Source: Bufo bufo (lineage: Eukaryota > Chordata > Amphibia > Anura > Bufonidae). From it: DNA of 64,000 nt. The stretch spans positions 741,211,146 to 741,275,145 of the forward strand of contig NC_053389.1 of the NCBI RefSeq assembly GCF_905171765.1, given 5' to 3'. The notes beneath the pieces were generated by a model. It was not told the DNA's origin and did no database searches. It saw only the letters and a program-made list of their open reading frames with translations. A program made the translations under genes and the position numbers. This document shows, piece by piece, positions 22,047 through 33,760 of the stretch; positions within the stretch are counted from its first letter, which is position 1, and every line of letters starts with the position of its first letter.

Positions 22047-23115
22047 TATACAAATATAATGGTAGGCACTCTCCACCTGGCGCTGCATGGATCAGTCAAA
22101 TAGCCTTATAGTCACATGTACAACAATTTATTAGAAACTTCTAAAAATATAGTCAATAAAATAAACTAAAAACTGAAAAATCCCAGAGGTAGATACAGAT
22201 ATTCAATTGCAGTTGTTCATTGGTATTGTTCAAACACATATGGTGACCAATATATTGCGATCATATATCTGCATAATATATTCCAATGGCAGTATATTGA
22301 TAATATCGTCTAGTTTTTATCACTTTTATGACACCAAATATGGCAGTTCTTTTTTAGACGTTCTTATTAAATAGCACATCATTGATACCCCAGGGATTCC
22401 CAATCCCGATAGGTAAGTAGCAAATCTTCTTTATGTAAAATGACTAGCCTTTCTCCACTTCTCACAAGGCACTCTGTGACATGGTATGTGCATGCATGAA
22501 ATCTTTACACAGATTATTAGTTACGTTACCACTTGTAGACTTTGCGCTGCAGCGTCCACAGTTCTCCGCTGTCTGTGCCGGTCAGATTGGAATGGCACGT
22601 GATCGGGCGGCAGTCCTTACACTTGATGCGCCGGGTCCTTGAGCGGGTTGTATAGCTGCGTTTGTGGATGAAAAAGTTCCTCAATCATGCGTTTTAGGCA
22701 CATACACCATGTTTGTAATTTTTGGTTGTAGAGTGATGGTTCTTCTTATTCCATGCCAAATATTGCCAAATAAATCACCAAACGCGTTTTGGAGATAAAG
22801 TTCTCCTTCTTCAGTGGTAGATAGTAATGGCAAAGTTTTTGGCTTTATAAGGGAAGTTCATTAACATCATGGCGGGATTTCGATTAATGCATAGTTTTTT
22901 CAAAAAGCTGGTATGGATCATATATATAAAAAGTGCACAAAAATCTCTGTCACGCAAATGTAAATTATTCACACATCATTACAGTGTATATTATAAATCA
23001 GAGAGCCACAAAGGACAGCAGAAAATATATACAAAAGGTCTGCTAAGAATCTACAAAAAACGGATCCATGCAGCGCCAGGTGGAGAGTGCCTACTATTAT
23101 ATTTGTATATAGGAT
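22047..23115. repeat. About 1.07-kb element with ~50-bp terminal inverted repeats
   Basis: AAATATAATGGTAGGCACTC..CACCTGGCGCTGCATGGATC near 22052-22093 is mirrored by GATCCATGCAGCGCCAGGTG..GAGTGCCTACTATTATATTT near 23063-23105. No transposase was seen. The interior carries AAACGCGTTTTGGAGATAAAG and CTTCTTCAGTGG (22779-22816), a motif common in amphibian repeats. Superfamily not assigned. Confidence 0.7.
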
Positions 23116-23220
23116 CTGACGTTGGTCCACCAGCCCTAGAAATATGAGAAGGAATCCTCCATCTCTTCCTTAGATTTTATTAACTTTAATTGTATATTTT
23201 TTGTTTTAATTCTAAGTCCG

Positions 23221-23243
23221 TCCCCCCCCCCCCCCCCCCCCCC
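23221..23243. repeat. Poly-C tract
   Basis: A run of about 21 C. It may be affected by assembly error. Confidence 0.85.
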
Positions 23244-23761
23244 TTGCCTCTTTCAGTGTTCTTTCTAACATATTAAAAAGCACTTGGAAAGAATGGCTGC
23301 TGATACCTTGTACATTTTATCCACCAAATTCTCTGGCCTCATGAGTGAAGACAAAAAGTGGAGCGGGTGCCCATAGAATCCAATCCAGCTCTCATATGTC
23401 AAATGTGACCTGATTGATATGGTCAACTACTTCATGTTTTGTCAGAATTTTTTGTCAGTTTAGATTTACGCATAGGACAACTGGATTTACGGAATGCGTT
23501 TACCTTCTTCACTTACATGATGGATACACTGCTTCTGAATAGCTACCAATACTCTACCCTCTCATCTTTAATCCTAATGACTACAATTTTTTTTTTTTTT
23601 TTTTCCCCATAGATACTGTGAATCATTTGTAAGGCTAGCACAAGATATCATAATTAGGCCTTTTGCCTAAAGATTCAAGCAATTTACTGTACTGGTATCA
23701 TGTAGTGTGTCTTTTTACCTTGATTTGCCTATAGAAAATGTCCAGCATGATGTTATTTTAA

Positions 23762-24123
23762 AGGGGTTTTCCAGGAGTTTTATACGGATGACCTATCCTC
23801 AGGTCTGATCGGTTGAGGTCCGAAACCCGGGACCCCTGCTGATCAGCTGTTTGAGAAGGCAGCGGCGTTCGCAGTAGCGCTTAAGTATTTGAGCTCAGCC
23901 CCATTCACTTCTACAGGCCTGAGCTGTGCCTAGGCCATGTGACCAATGAACGTGACGCCACATGGCCTAGGCAAAGCTGGAGAAGGCTGCCACGCTACTG
24001 CAAACGTGGGTGCCGTCTCAAACAGCTGATCGGTGCAGTCCTGGGTGTCAGACCCCCACTGATCGGATACTGATGACCTATCCTGAGGATATCTCATCAG
24101 TATAAAAGTCTTGGGAAACTCCT
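23762..24123. repeat. TTAA-type MITE, complete copy
   Basis: TTAA at 23758-23761 and 24124-24127 flank AGGGGTTTTCCAGGAGTTTT and its inverted partner AAGTCTTGGGAAACTCCT. GATGACCTATCCTCAGG at the left and CCTATCCTGAGGATATC at the right give the hairpin. The inner GTGACCAATGAACGTGACG block is shared with 17012. Confidence 0.85.
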
Positions 24124-24388
24124 TTAAAACCAAAATTCTGTGCTGATCAATTTCTTTATATATCTTTATAGCACTCTGAGGTCTGTTTTTCTGTTACAGA
24201 GCTCCAAATTCCCTGCATAGACAGTTCGGTGATAAATTCTTACTCCGCACAGCAACCACTAGGGGGAGCCTACTGCAAACAATTTTATAATTGAGTTCAA
24301 TGTATATTTAGTATTCAGTAAGTTTCCTTTAGTTTTGTATGCAGTAAGCCTAGAAGGTTGTCATTTAAATCTATAGTGATGCAGGTTA

Positions 24389-24842
24389 GGCTACTTTCAC
24401 ACTGGCGTTTTGATTTCCGTTTGTAAGATCCGTTTCAGGGCTGTCACAAGCGGTCCAAAACGGATCAGTTTTGCCCTAATGCATACTGAATTGATAAGGA
24501 TCCGCTCAGAACGCATCAGTTTGCCTCCGTTCCACCTCCATTCCGCTCTGGAGGTGGACACCAAAATACTGCCTGCAGCATTTTGGTGTCCGCCTGACGA
24601 TGCGGAGGCAAACGGATCCGTCCTGACACACAATGGAAGTCAATGGGGATGGATCCGTTTTCACTGACACAATATGGCACAATAGAAAATGGATCCGCCC
24701 CCCATTGACTTTCAGTGGTGTTCAAGATGGATCCGTTTTGGTTATGTTAAAGGTAATACAAATGGATCTGTTCTGAACGGATGCAGACGGTTGTATTATC
24801 TGAACGGATCCGTCTGTGCAGATCCATGACGGATCCGCAGCC
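24389..24842. repeat. Harbinger-like MITE
   Basis: Starts GGCTACTTTCACACTGGCG after TTA (24386-24388) and ends at CC before TTA (24843-24845). The right TIR is eroded. The interior is built of GGATCCG/CGGATCC blocks, as in the copy at 51759. Confidence 0.7.
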
Positions 24843-25761
24843 TTATTTGGAGCTCTGTATAAAAAAATAAAGCTGTAAAAAATGTTGAGAAAATAGTCGG
24901 TACAGAATTTTTGAATTATGTAGAAAAAAAGATTTCCGCACCTTCTGATTTTGGTGGGACTGGATGGTTATCTAATGTGTACAGGGGACTCCTGACTATC
25001 CCCCACAAAATGATATCTGGAGAAAGAAAGGTCGAGCATGTTAGATTTCAGTGGACGATCCTCAGGGAGGAGGTGTCTGACAGCAACTTCTCCCCTCTCT
25101 CCCACATGCATGCTCGGCTGAGTTGAGAGAAATAGGTGACAGCCAAATCCGCTATTGTAGGTACATGTGCACCTTAGTTCAGGTTTGCCATGAACTTTAC
25201 AAGTTGTTTGACTTGATGTGTAATTCTAAGTAAAGTTGTCACCTAGCCTTGTTCTAAGATGAGGTAGGCTGCCGAGCGTGTAAGTGAAGGTTAAGGTTGT
25301 GATAGTGACTAGATGGCATGGGTGATACCATTGCAGTCTGGATTACAATGGACTGAAACTATTAGTCAGATGTGTGTCACTGTTTTGACAGTGTCTGACA
25401 GTCCCAGGGCTTTGAGTACTTCTCGCCTCTCCTGACATGTCTGTTTTAATAACGATTTGCATTCCCCATGTAATAACCATTCTGGAGCATCAATTCTTCG
25501 AGCTCTATGCTGTGCCATTACGCTATATTTCCTGCCAGAAGTACAGCTGGGTGTTACCAGTTGGGGTTGTGTCCCTGCACAGTCTGCTACTATCCAATCA
25601 ATGCTGCCAGTTTCAGACTGTGCAGAGACACACCCCCTACTGGTAACACTCAGCTGTACCTTTATACATAAACTTCTAGTAGACATAATAATGGACATAG
25701 TTATAATTATAGATACTCCAGAATGGTAATTTCAAGCCAAATACAATTATTTACTGGAAAC
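24843..25761. other. No gene recognised; one hairpin
   Basis: About 25545-25665 is a hairpin (CAGCTGGGTGTTACCAGTTGG mirrored by TACTGGTAACACTCAGCTG, with CAGTCTGCTACTATCC inside). The rest is unassigned. Confidence 0.5.
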
Positions 25762-25877
25762 AGACATGTCTGGAGTGGTGACAGGTCCTGAGACATGTCT
25801 GGAGTGGTGACAGGTCCTGAGACATGTCTGGAGTGGTGACAGGTCCTGAGACATGTCTGGAGTGGTGACAGGTCCTG
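25762..25877. repeat. 29-bp minisatellite, four identical units
   Basis: The unit AGACATGTCTGGAGTGGTGA plus CAGGTCCTG occurs four times in direct tandem with no mismatch. Direct contiguous repeats without spacers exclude a CRISPR array. Confidence 0.95.
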
Positions 25878-26299
25878 AGCCACATCATGCTAGTGATTCA
25901 GAAGCTGCTCATCCTCTGCAAAGCTTTTCAGGGTAATTACGGTTTATATTAGGAGTAAATGGCAGGCTGTCCTACCCCTCTGCAGGTCATCCTGTTATCA
26001 CTTGGAAGCAGCGCCTCAAATACTAGTCATGTAGTCCCTGATATCTGGTAATCCACTTACAGTCTTCCCATTTTTTTCCAAACATGTAAGAAGTTATTAT
26101 GGCCTAATCTTTGGCTTACCTGACAATCGGTCATTTCTGGGTCATATGCCACATATTATTTTCCTCTTTTATTGCATATCATTCACTCATCATTTTAGGT
26201 ATATACCTCATTGGTTAGCCCTCTAAAAAGGGACTAAAAAATATTATATTAACATTTTATTTAAAAAATTGGGTGGATGATATACTGGGTATAATTTTT

Positions 26300-26600
26300 T
26301 GAAGTCACTTCTAGTTTTATACTTATGACCAATCCTCGGCATAGGTCATCGGTATCTGATCGGTGGGGGTCTGACATCTGGGACCCCCACCGATCAGCTC
26401 TTTGAGTGCCGCAGCTTACCAGCTCAGCTTGAATGGGACTGAGCTGCTCCTAGGCCATTTGACCTATGAATGTGACAACACTGCAAGAAGGCTGTGGCAC
26501 TCACCTGAGCAGGGTCTTCAAACATCTGATCAACAAGATTCCCAGGTGTCGGACCCCCACTGATCAGATACTGATGACTGTATAAAACCCCTTTCACTTC
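26300..26600. repeat. TTAA-family MITE, diverged copy
   Basis: Contains CCAATCCTCGGCATAGGTCATCG, GATCGGTGGGGGTCTGACA, CACCGATCAGCTCTTTGAG and GTGTCGGACCCCCACTGATC, and ends TATAAAACCCCTTT. Terminal TTAA copies are lost. Confidence 0.65.
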
Positions 26601-27380
26601 CTCTGGAGCTTTAGCCTGGCAGAGAGGAGTGAGCACTGCATGCAGTTCCATAAACATTGAATGGAGCAGTGGACATTTACACACACTACCTCTCCGTTCA
26701 CACAAGGGACTTGGGAACCCACGTTCTCGTGATTGATGGGGCCCCAGTGATTTGTTACATGTACTTCTCCAACACTTTAAAAAAAAAAAAAAGTGCATGA
26801 CCGTATAGTATATGTTTTCACCCAGGTGTTATATTTCTGCAGGAAAAAAAATTAAATAAAATATATATACTTTTATAGTTGAAATTGAATCAAGCCAGAA
26901 CATGATATTTGAATGAATTAAAGTGCACATCTCACCAGTTTTCAGTACATGTGCCGCACTCCCATCAGGATAGACTCAGCACGTAAAAAGACCTGTGATA
27001 TTGGATGTGCGATATTATAATGGGGTAACACACACACCACCGAGCAGTATCACCGTGATAAAGCAGTGTTCCCAGCATGGACTGTACTGTAGTGTGACCA
27101 GATGTATTGTATAACCTGTGCTTTGATTGGCTTGTACTGTAAATTTAGATGCTATTTATTAGGCATTACCAGAACACCCCTGCCTCATACTGTTGGTGTA
27201 CTGAATGCTACCACACAACATCGAGCCAGAAGATGCATCTGTTTTGGTGTAAAGGCTTAAAGTGCTGCTCCCCTGTATTTCTCAAGGGGTAAAATGAAAT
27301 GGATAAAATAAAATCACCTGAGTAAACGTTTCTGGCTGCTTATTTACCGTCTTGGTTACCGTACGCATATCTCTCACCCT
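26601..27380. other. No recognised feature
   Basis: Unique-looking AT-rich DNA with an A run near 26780. No frame longer than chance was accepted. Confidence 0.4.
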
Positions 27381-28510
27381 TTAACCCCTTAAGGACTCAG
27401 CCCTATTTCACCTTAAGGACTTTGCCATTTTTTGCAAATCTGACCAGTGTCACTTTAAGTGCTGATAACTTAAAAACGCTTTTACTTACCCAGGCCGTTC
27501 TGAGATAGTTTTTTCGTCACATATTGTACTTCATGACACTGCTAAAATTGGGTCAAAAAAGTTAAAAAAAAATTGTAAAAAAAAATTCACCAAAAATTCT
27601 CTAATTACAAAGTTTCAGTTTCTCTACTTCTGTAATGCATAGTAATACCCCCAAAAATGATGATGACTTTACATTCCCCATATGTCTATTTCATGTTTGA
27701 ATCATTTTGGGAATGATATTTTATTTTTTGGGGATGTTACATAGCTTAGAAGTTTAGAAGCAAATTTTGAAATTTTTCTGAAATTTTCCAAATCCCACTT
27801 TTTCTGGACCAGTTCAGGCCTGAAGTCACTTTGTGAGGCTTACGTAATAGAAACCATGCAAAAATGACCCCATTTTAGAAACTACACCCCTCAAGGTATT
27901 CAAAACTGATTTTACAAACTTTGTTAACCCTTTAGGTGTTCCACAAGAGTTAATGGCAGATGGAGAAACAATTTTGGAATTTCAATTATTTTTAATTTTT
28001 TTTTTTAAATTTTCCATTTTAACCCATTTTTCCCAGTAATAAAGTAAGAGATAACTGCCAAACAAAACTCAATATGGGTTGCCCTGATTCTGTAGTTTGC
28101 AAAAACACCCCATATGTGGTTGTAAACTACTGTTTGGCCAAACAGGAGGACATAGAAGGAGGGGAACACCATATGGGTTTTGCGAGGCAGATTTTGCAGG
28201 ACTCGTTTTGTTTATACTAGGGATCGACCGATTATCGGTTTGGCCGATATTATCGGCCGATATTGAGGATTTTGAACGTTATCGGTATCGGCATCTATTT
28301 TGCCGATATACCGATAACGTATTGGGAACACAGAACGCGCTGCTCTCAGCGCATTCTGTGTTCCCTCCGCAGCACAGGGGAGAAGGAAGCAGTGTCTCCT
28401 CCCCCTGTGATGCTGCTGCCGCTGCCTCCAATGACAGGACGGAAGACAAGAGGAGGGGAGGGGCTGTGGCCGCTGCGCCACCAATGAAGATGAGTCTTTC
28501 ATTAATTCAA

Positions 28511-28680
28511 ATACAGGAGGCGGGAGCTGGCTGCAGAATCACATAGCCGGCTCCCGACCTCTATGAACGGCAGCTGCGGTCCGCGGTAGTTAACCTCTTA
28601 GGTGCCGCGGATCGCAGCTACCGCTCATAGAGGTCGGGAGCCGGCTATGTGATTCTGCAGCCAGCTCCCGCCTCCTGTAT
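28511..28680. repeat. 170-bp palindrome
   Basis: ATACAGGAGGCGGGAGCTGG ... GCCGGCTCCCGACCTCTATG is mirrored by CATAGAGGTCGGGAGCCGGC ... CCAGCTCCCGCCTCCTGTAT with a short loop near 28590-28605. It would fold as a cruciform. Confidence 0.9.
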
Positions 28681-28698
28681 GTGAAAGAGAGGTATCTT

Positions 28699-29905
28699 CA
28701 TTGGTGGCGCAGTGCGCCCCCCCCCCCCCTCAAGCCCCCTAGTATTAATCATTGGTGGCGCAGTGCGCCCCCCCCCCCCAAGCCCCCCAGCATTAAAGGG
28801 AATCTGTCACTAGCAATGTTTAAAAAAAAATTTTTCATGGATCCATGTTTAATAAAGTACCTTTTTTCCATCTGTGTTCTTCTTTTCCATGTCAGTCTTG
28901 TCCTTTCTTCTAAAAATCGATTCTTAGGATATGCAAATGACGCTGTAAGGAGCCCAGAGGGGCGTTTTTCTTTCTCCACGGTGCCCAGGAACGCCCCTCT
29001 GAAGTGCCGTGCCCGCCTAAATATGAAAACTACTAACTCCTCCATGTTTAGCTGAATCGCCTCCCAGAGGCGCGGCTAAGTCCTCAACATTCACCCCCCC
29101 TCCTCCTCCTCCCTCCCCCTCCTCAGCGCCGCGCTCTGCGAACACCCGATCCTCCTCTCGTCGGCGTCCCAAATCCTGCGCAGGCGCAGTGCCGGTGATT
29201 GCCTGCGCTCTGATAATACGGCTGAGGGCAACAGCTTCAACATCGTCACTGGGCTCGGCGCATGCCCAGTGACGATGTTGAAGCTGTTGCCCTCAGCCGT
29301 ATTATCAGAGCGCAGGCAATCGCCGGCACTGCGCCTGCGCAGGATTTGGGACGCCGACGAGAGGAGGATCGGGTGTTCGCAGAGCGCGGCACTGAGGAGG
29401 GGGGGGTGTTGAGGACTTAGCCGCGCCTCTGGGAGGCGATTCAGCTAAACATGGAGGCGTTAGTAGTTTTCATATTTAGGCGGGCACGGCACTTCAGAGG
29501 GGCGTTCCTGGGCACCGTGGAGAAAGAAAAACGCCCTTCTGGGCTCCTTACAGCGTCATTTGCATATCCTAAGAATCGATTTTTAGAAGAAAGGACAAGA
29601 CTGACATGGAAAAGAAGAACACAGATGGAAAAAAGGTACTTTATTAAACATGGATCCATGAAAAAAAATTTTTTAAACATTGCTAGTGACAGATTCCCTT
29701 TAATCATTGGTGGCGCAGTGCGCCCCCCACCCCAATAGTAAAAACATTGGTGGCGCAGTGCGCCCCCCCCCCCCTCAAGCCCCCTAGTATTAGTCATTGG
29801 TGGGGCAGTGCGCCCCCCACCCCCATCCCAATAGTAAAAACATTGGTGGCGCAGTGCGCCCCCCCCCCCCCCAGTTCTAATCATTGGTGGCAGTGGCCAC
29901 AGGAT
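28699..29905. repeat. Minisatellite with CATTGGTGGCGCAGTGCGCC units, split by an insertion
   Basis: Units start at 28699, 28750, 29705, 29745, 29795, 29841 and 29882, each followed by a C run and AAGCCCCCTAGTATTA or AATAGTAAAAA. Two units lie left and five right of the foldback at 28797-29699. Confidence 0.85.
28797..29699. repeat. 903-bp Kolobok/T2-like foldback
   Basis: TTAA at 28793-28796 and 29700-29703 flanks AGGGAATCTGTCACTAGCAA and its mirror TTGCTAGTGACAGATTCCCT. The two arms, about 450 bp each, are almost perfectly complementary to a centre near 29248 (CTCAGCCGTATTATCAGAGC mirrored by GCTCTGATAATACGGCTGAG). The TTAA target and AGGG end fit the Kolobok/T2 group of Xenopus. Both arms give the same peptide frames, which are artefacts. 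Confidence 0.85.
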
Positions 29906-31739
29906 CCCCTGCTCCTCCGATCGGAGCCCCAGCAGTGTAAGCCTGGGGCTCCGATCGGTTACCATGGCAGCCAGGACGCTATTGAAGCCCTGGCTGCCAT
30001 AGTCAGCTCCATGCTGCTGTGTGCACAGGGCAGCAGGGAGAGTGCGAGATCCTATTCACTCTGATAGAGATCTATCAGGGTGAATAGGACAAGGGTTCTA
30101 GTCCCTAAGGGGGCTAAAAGTTAGTATAAAAAAAAAAAATATTAAGTATAAATGAAAAAGATTTACAAAAAAAATAAAATAATAATACACGTTAACAATA
30201 AACATTAATTTTCAGCAGATTTGTGTAGGAAATTTTTTTTTTTCCTCAAAAATAAAAATACCCAGAATATCGGTATAAATTATCGGCCTGAAAGTTGACA
30301 AATTATCGGTATCGGCCCTAAAAAATCAATATCGGTCGATCCCTAGTTTATACCATGTCCCATTTGAAGCCCCCCGTTGCACCCCTAGAATAGAAATTCC
30401 AAAAAAGTGACTCCACCTAAGAAAGTACACCCCTCAAGGTATTCAAAACTGGGTTTACAAACTTTGTTAACCCTTTAGGTGTTCCACAAGAGTTAATGGC
30501 AGATGGAGAAAAAAAATTGGAATTAAAATTTTGGGAAAATCTTTTATTTTAACCCTTACTTTATTACTGCAAAAAATGGGTTAACAGCCAAACAAAACTC
30601 AATATGAGTTGCCCTGATTCTGTAGTTTGCAGAAACACCCCATATGTGGTTGTAAACTACTATTTGGCTAAACGGCAGGACATAGAAGAAGGGGAACGCC
30701 ATATGGTTTTTGGAAGGCAGATTTTGCTGGACTCGTTTACACCATGTACCCTTTCAAGCCCCCTGATGCACCCCTAGAGTAGAAACTCCATAAAAGTGAC
30801 CCCATCTAGGAAACTACGGGATAAGGTGGTTGTTGTTTTGGGACTATTTTAGGGTAAATATCATTTTTGGTTACTCTATTACACTTTTTGAGGCAAGGTA
30901 ACAAAAAATTTAAATTCTAAAATTGTTTCTACATTCGCTATTTAGTTTTGTGGAACACCTTAAGGGTTAAAGTTTGTAAAGTAACTTTTGAATACCTTGA
31001 GGGGTGTAGTTTCTTAGATGGGGTTCACTTTTTTGGAGTTTCTGGTCTAGGCTACATTGGGGGGGGGGGGGCTTGTAATGGGACATGGTGTAAATAAACC
31101 AGTCCATGAAAAAATGCCGCCTAGAAACCATATGGCGTTCCCTTCGTTCTATGCCCAGCCGTGTGCCTATATAGCAATTTACGACCACATATGTGGTGTT
31201 TCTGCAAACTACAGAATCAGGGCAATAAATATTTAGTTTTGTTTGGCTGTTAACCCTTGCCGGAAAAAAAGGATTCAATTGGAAATTTTGTCAAAAAATT
31301 TGTGTTTTGGTACAGTTTTTATTTTATATTTTTAACGCTGTTCACCTGAGGGGTTTGGTCAAATGTTATTTTTATAGGACAGATTCTTACGGACGCGGCG
31401 ATACCTAATATGTCTACATTTTAAAATTTATTTAGATTTTACACTATATCATCATTTTAGGAACCCAAAATAATTATTTTAGTATCTCCATAGCCTGGGA
31501 GCTACAGTTTTTTTTTGTTTTGTTGGGCGACTATCTAATGTAGGGACTCATTTTTTGCGGGATGAGATGGCGGTTTTATTGGCACTAATTGGGGGGGGGG
31601 TGCATATGACATTTTGATCGATCGCTATTACACTTTTTGTGATGTTAGGTGACAAAAAATGGCTAATTTTTTTAGAGAAGATTTTTACGGACACGGCGAT
31701 GCCCAATATGTATGGCTCTCAGACTTTGGAGACACTAAG

Positions 31740-31880
31740 CAGGGATCCTCAAACTGCGGCCCTCCAGATGTTGTAAAACTACAATTCCCACCATGCCCTG
31801 CTGATGGCTGTGTGGTTGTCTGGGCATGCTGGGAGTTATAGTTTTACAACATCTGGAGGGCCACAGTTTGAGGATGCCTG
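31740..31880. repeat. hAT-type hairpin MITE in piggyBac A
   Basis: CAGGGATCCTCAAACTGCGG is mirrored by the right end (CCACAGTTTGAGGATGCCTG). CACTAAG at the left and CACTAAAA at the right look like an eroded 8-bp duplication. Same family as 21803 and 48718. Confidence 0.75.
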
Positions 31881-31975
31881 CACTAAAACTAATATTTTTT
31901 GGGGGAAAAATTGTTTCCGTGTCTCCAAAGCCTGAGAGTCATAGTTTTTTATGTTCTCTAGAGGACTGTTGGGGA

Positions 31976-33760
31976 TTATAAAAATGTAGTACTCCATGGA
32001 AGTTTTATACTCTCTGAAGCAATCGATAACGCAGAGACCCGGATGATCGGGGCAAGTGTCACATTGAGTGGTGGTGTCCTTCTGTATCCCCCTCTTGTGA
32101 CACACTCTGCATCTTTTTTGGGTTCACCCTTCTTTCCAGTATGGGGGACCACACCTGGAAAATGTTGGCCAGGGACGATCTGGGCACCTCCAATTCCCGA
32201 GGTACTCCGGCCTGCTCTTTCCCGGTCTGAAAAAATCAGGTCCTTGAGGACTGCCTCATAGAATTGGATAAATGTCCCTGTGCTGCCAGCGCTTCGGGAT
32301 AGTACAAAAGCGTTATACAAGGCAACCTGCACCAAGTAGACCGCAACTTTTTTGTACCATGCCCGGATTTTGCGCATGGCATTATATGGCTTGAGGACTT
32401 GATCAGAGAGATCAACTCCTCCCATATACCAATTGTAGTCGACGATACAATCGGGCTTCAGGACCGTTGCCGCGGTACCTCGGACAGGGGTGATGCCATT
32501 ATTGTGGATTGTAGACAGTACAAGGACATCCCTCTTGTCCTTATACCTGACCAGCAACAGGTTTCCACTGGTAAGGGCATGGGTCTCACCCCTGGGGATA
32601 GGTACCTGGAGGGGGTGGGCAGGGAGGCCGCGCTGATTTTTCCGCACGGTCCCACAAGCGAACGTGGATCTGGCGGCAAGGGACCTGAACAAGGGAATGC
32701 TAGTATAAAAGTTATCCACGTACAAGTGGTAACCCTTATCTAGCAGTGGGTACATAAGGTCCCACACGAGTTTCCCGCTAACACCCAGAGTGGGGGGACA
32801 TTCTGGGGGTTGAATACGGGAATCTCGCCCCTCGTACACACAAAATTTGTAAGTGTACCCTGAGGTACTCTCACAAATTTTGTACAGCTTCACGCCATAC
32901 CTCGCCCGCTTAGTGGGAATGTATTGGCGGAAACTGAGTCTCCCCTTGAACACAACAAGAGACTCCTCAACCGCGACCTCCCTTCCAGGTACGTAGGCCT
33001 GCGCAAATTTGGCCCCGAAGTGATCGATAACCGGCCGTATCTTATACAGACGGTCATAAGCAGCATCACCTCGTGGGTGACATGCTGCATTATCTGAATA
33101 ATGCAGACATTTCCGGATGGCCTCAAACCGGCGACGTGTCATGGCCATACTGTAGAGTGGGGTCTGGTAGAGGACGTCCCCACTCCAGTATTGCCTGACA
33201 CTGGGTTTTTGCACTAGACCCATGTGCAGCACGAGGCCCCAAAATGTCCTCATCTCGGCTGCACTGACCGGCATCCAGCCACCGAGTCTAGCCAAAAAAG
33301 AGCCCGGGTGCTGAGCAACGAACTGTTGGGCGTACAGGTTCGTCTGCTCCACCATCAGATTCACAAATGGGTCACTGAAAAAAAAAAAAAAGTCCATTTC
33401 AGTGAACCCCACTGTGGGAATCTGGATTCCTGGATTGCCAACAAAATCCGGAATCTCGGGCTCAAAATCCACTGGGGAACACCAGCTAAGTTCACCGGCA
33501 GGGGGCTCCGGTAGGCTTATTTGGTGGGCCGGGAAACCAGTACGAGCCCCAGGGCGGCTCGTACTAGGGTGGGCCACAGGGTTCCTAGCATGTGGGGCCC
33601 CTGGCTCCGCCTGGTGGCGCCTCCGCCGCCTTGGGGGCTCATCGTCATCAGATGATGATGCGGATGTCAAGAGGAACGTGGGGTCATCCTCACTGGGGCT
33701 CTCTGAGTCGGAGGCAAGCTGGGCGTATGCCTCCTCCACCGAGAACATCCAACGGGCCAT
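31976..33760 (-). pseudogene. piggyBac transposase, nearly full length, frameshifted before the Cys-rich tail
   Basis: From the ATG at 33758-33760 the frame stays open for 594 codons. An earlier in-frame ATG at 33829 adds a low-complexity stretch, so the later one, beginning MARWMFSVEEAY, is preferred; the second copy here also starts close before EEAY. The acidic N-terminus is followed by the RNase H-like transposase core. The catalytic sites are position 265 (VEES, where VDES is expected), Asp349 (YVDNFYTS) and Asp450 (MGGVDLSDQ). An A homopolymer encodes FFFFF near residue 127. The C-terminal cysteine-rich domain (RVCHKRG...CDTCPDH..CVIDCFREY) is present but in another frame. The break is in or beside an A run (AAAAAA) near 32115-32120, so the main frame ends with unrelated residues. 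The loss of the first Asp and of the DNA-binding tail suggest an inactive protein. Confidence 0.88.

Larger units (their letters stand above)
28218..30345. mobile_element. Non-autonomous hAT element nested in piggyBac A
   Basis: GTTTATAC occurs at 28210-28217 and again at 30346-30353, an 8-bp target duplication. The ends are TAGGGATCGACCGATTATCG and its mirror CGATATTGATT..ATCGGTCGATCCCTA. About 100 bp inside each end consists of repeated TATCGG/CCGATA motifs. An 8-bp duplication fits hAT. No transposase frame exists inside; the cargo is a palindrome, a minisatellite and a Kolobok-like foldback. Confidence 0.85.

Noticed and set aside
25762..25877. Possible CRISPR-like direct repeats
   Set aside because: Units are contiguous without spacers, and the genome is vertebrate.
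28097..28546. 149-residue frame crossing the hAT left end
   Set aside because: It spans the junction of two elements, so it cannot be an evolved gene.
28681..29965. Open frames of 98-174 residues on both strands with the same peptide
   Set aside because: They are the two arms of one palindrome read in opposite directions, plus a C-run minisatellite; no known domain.
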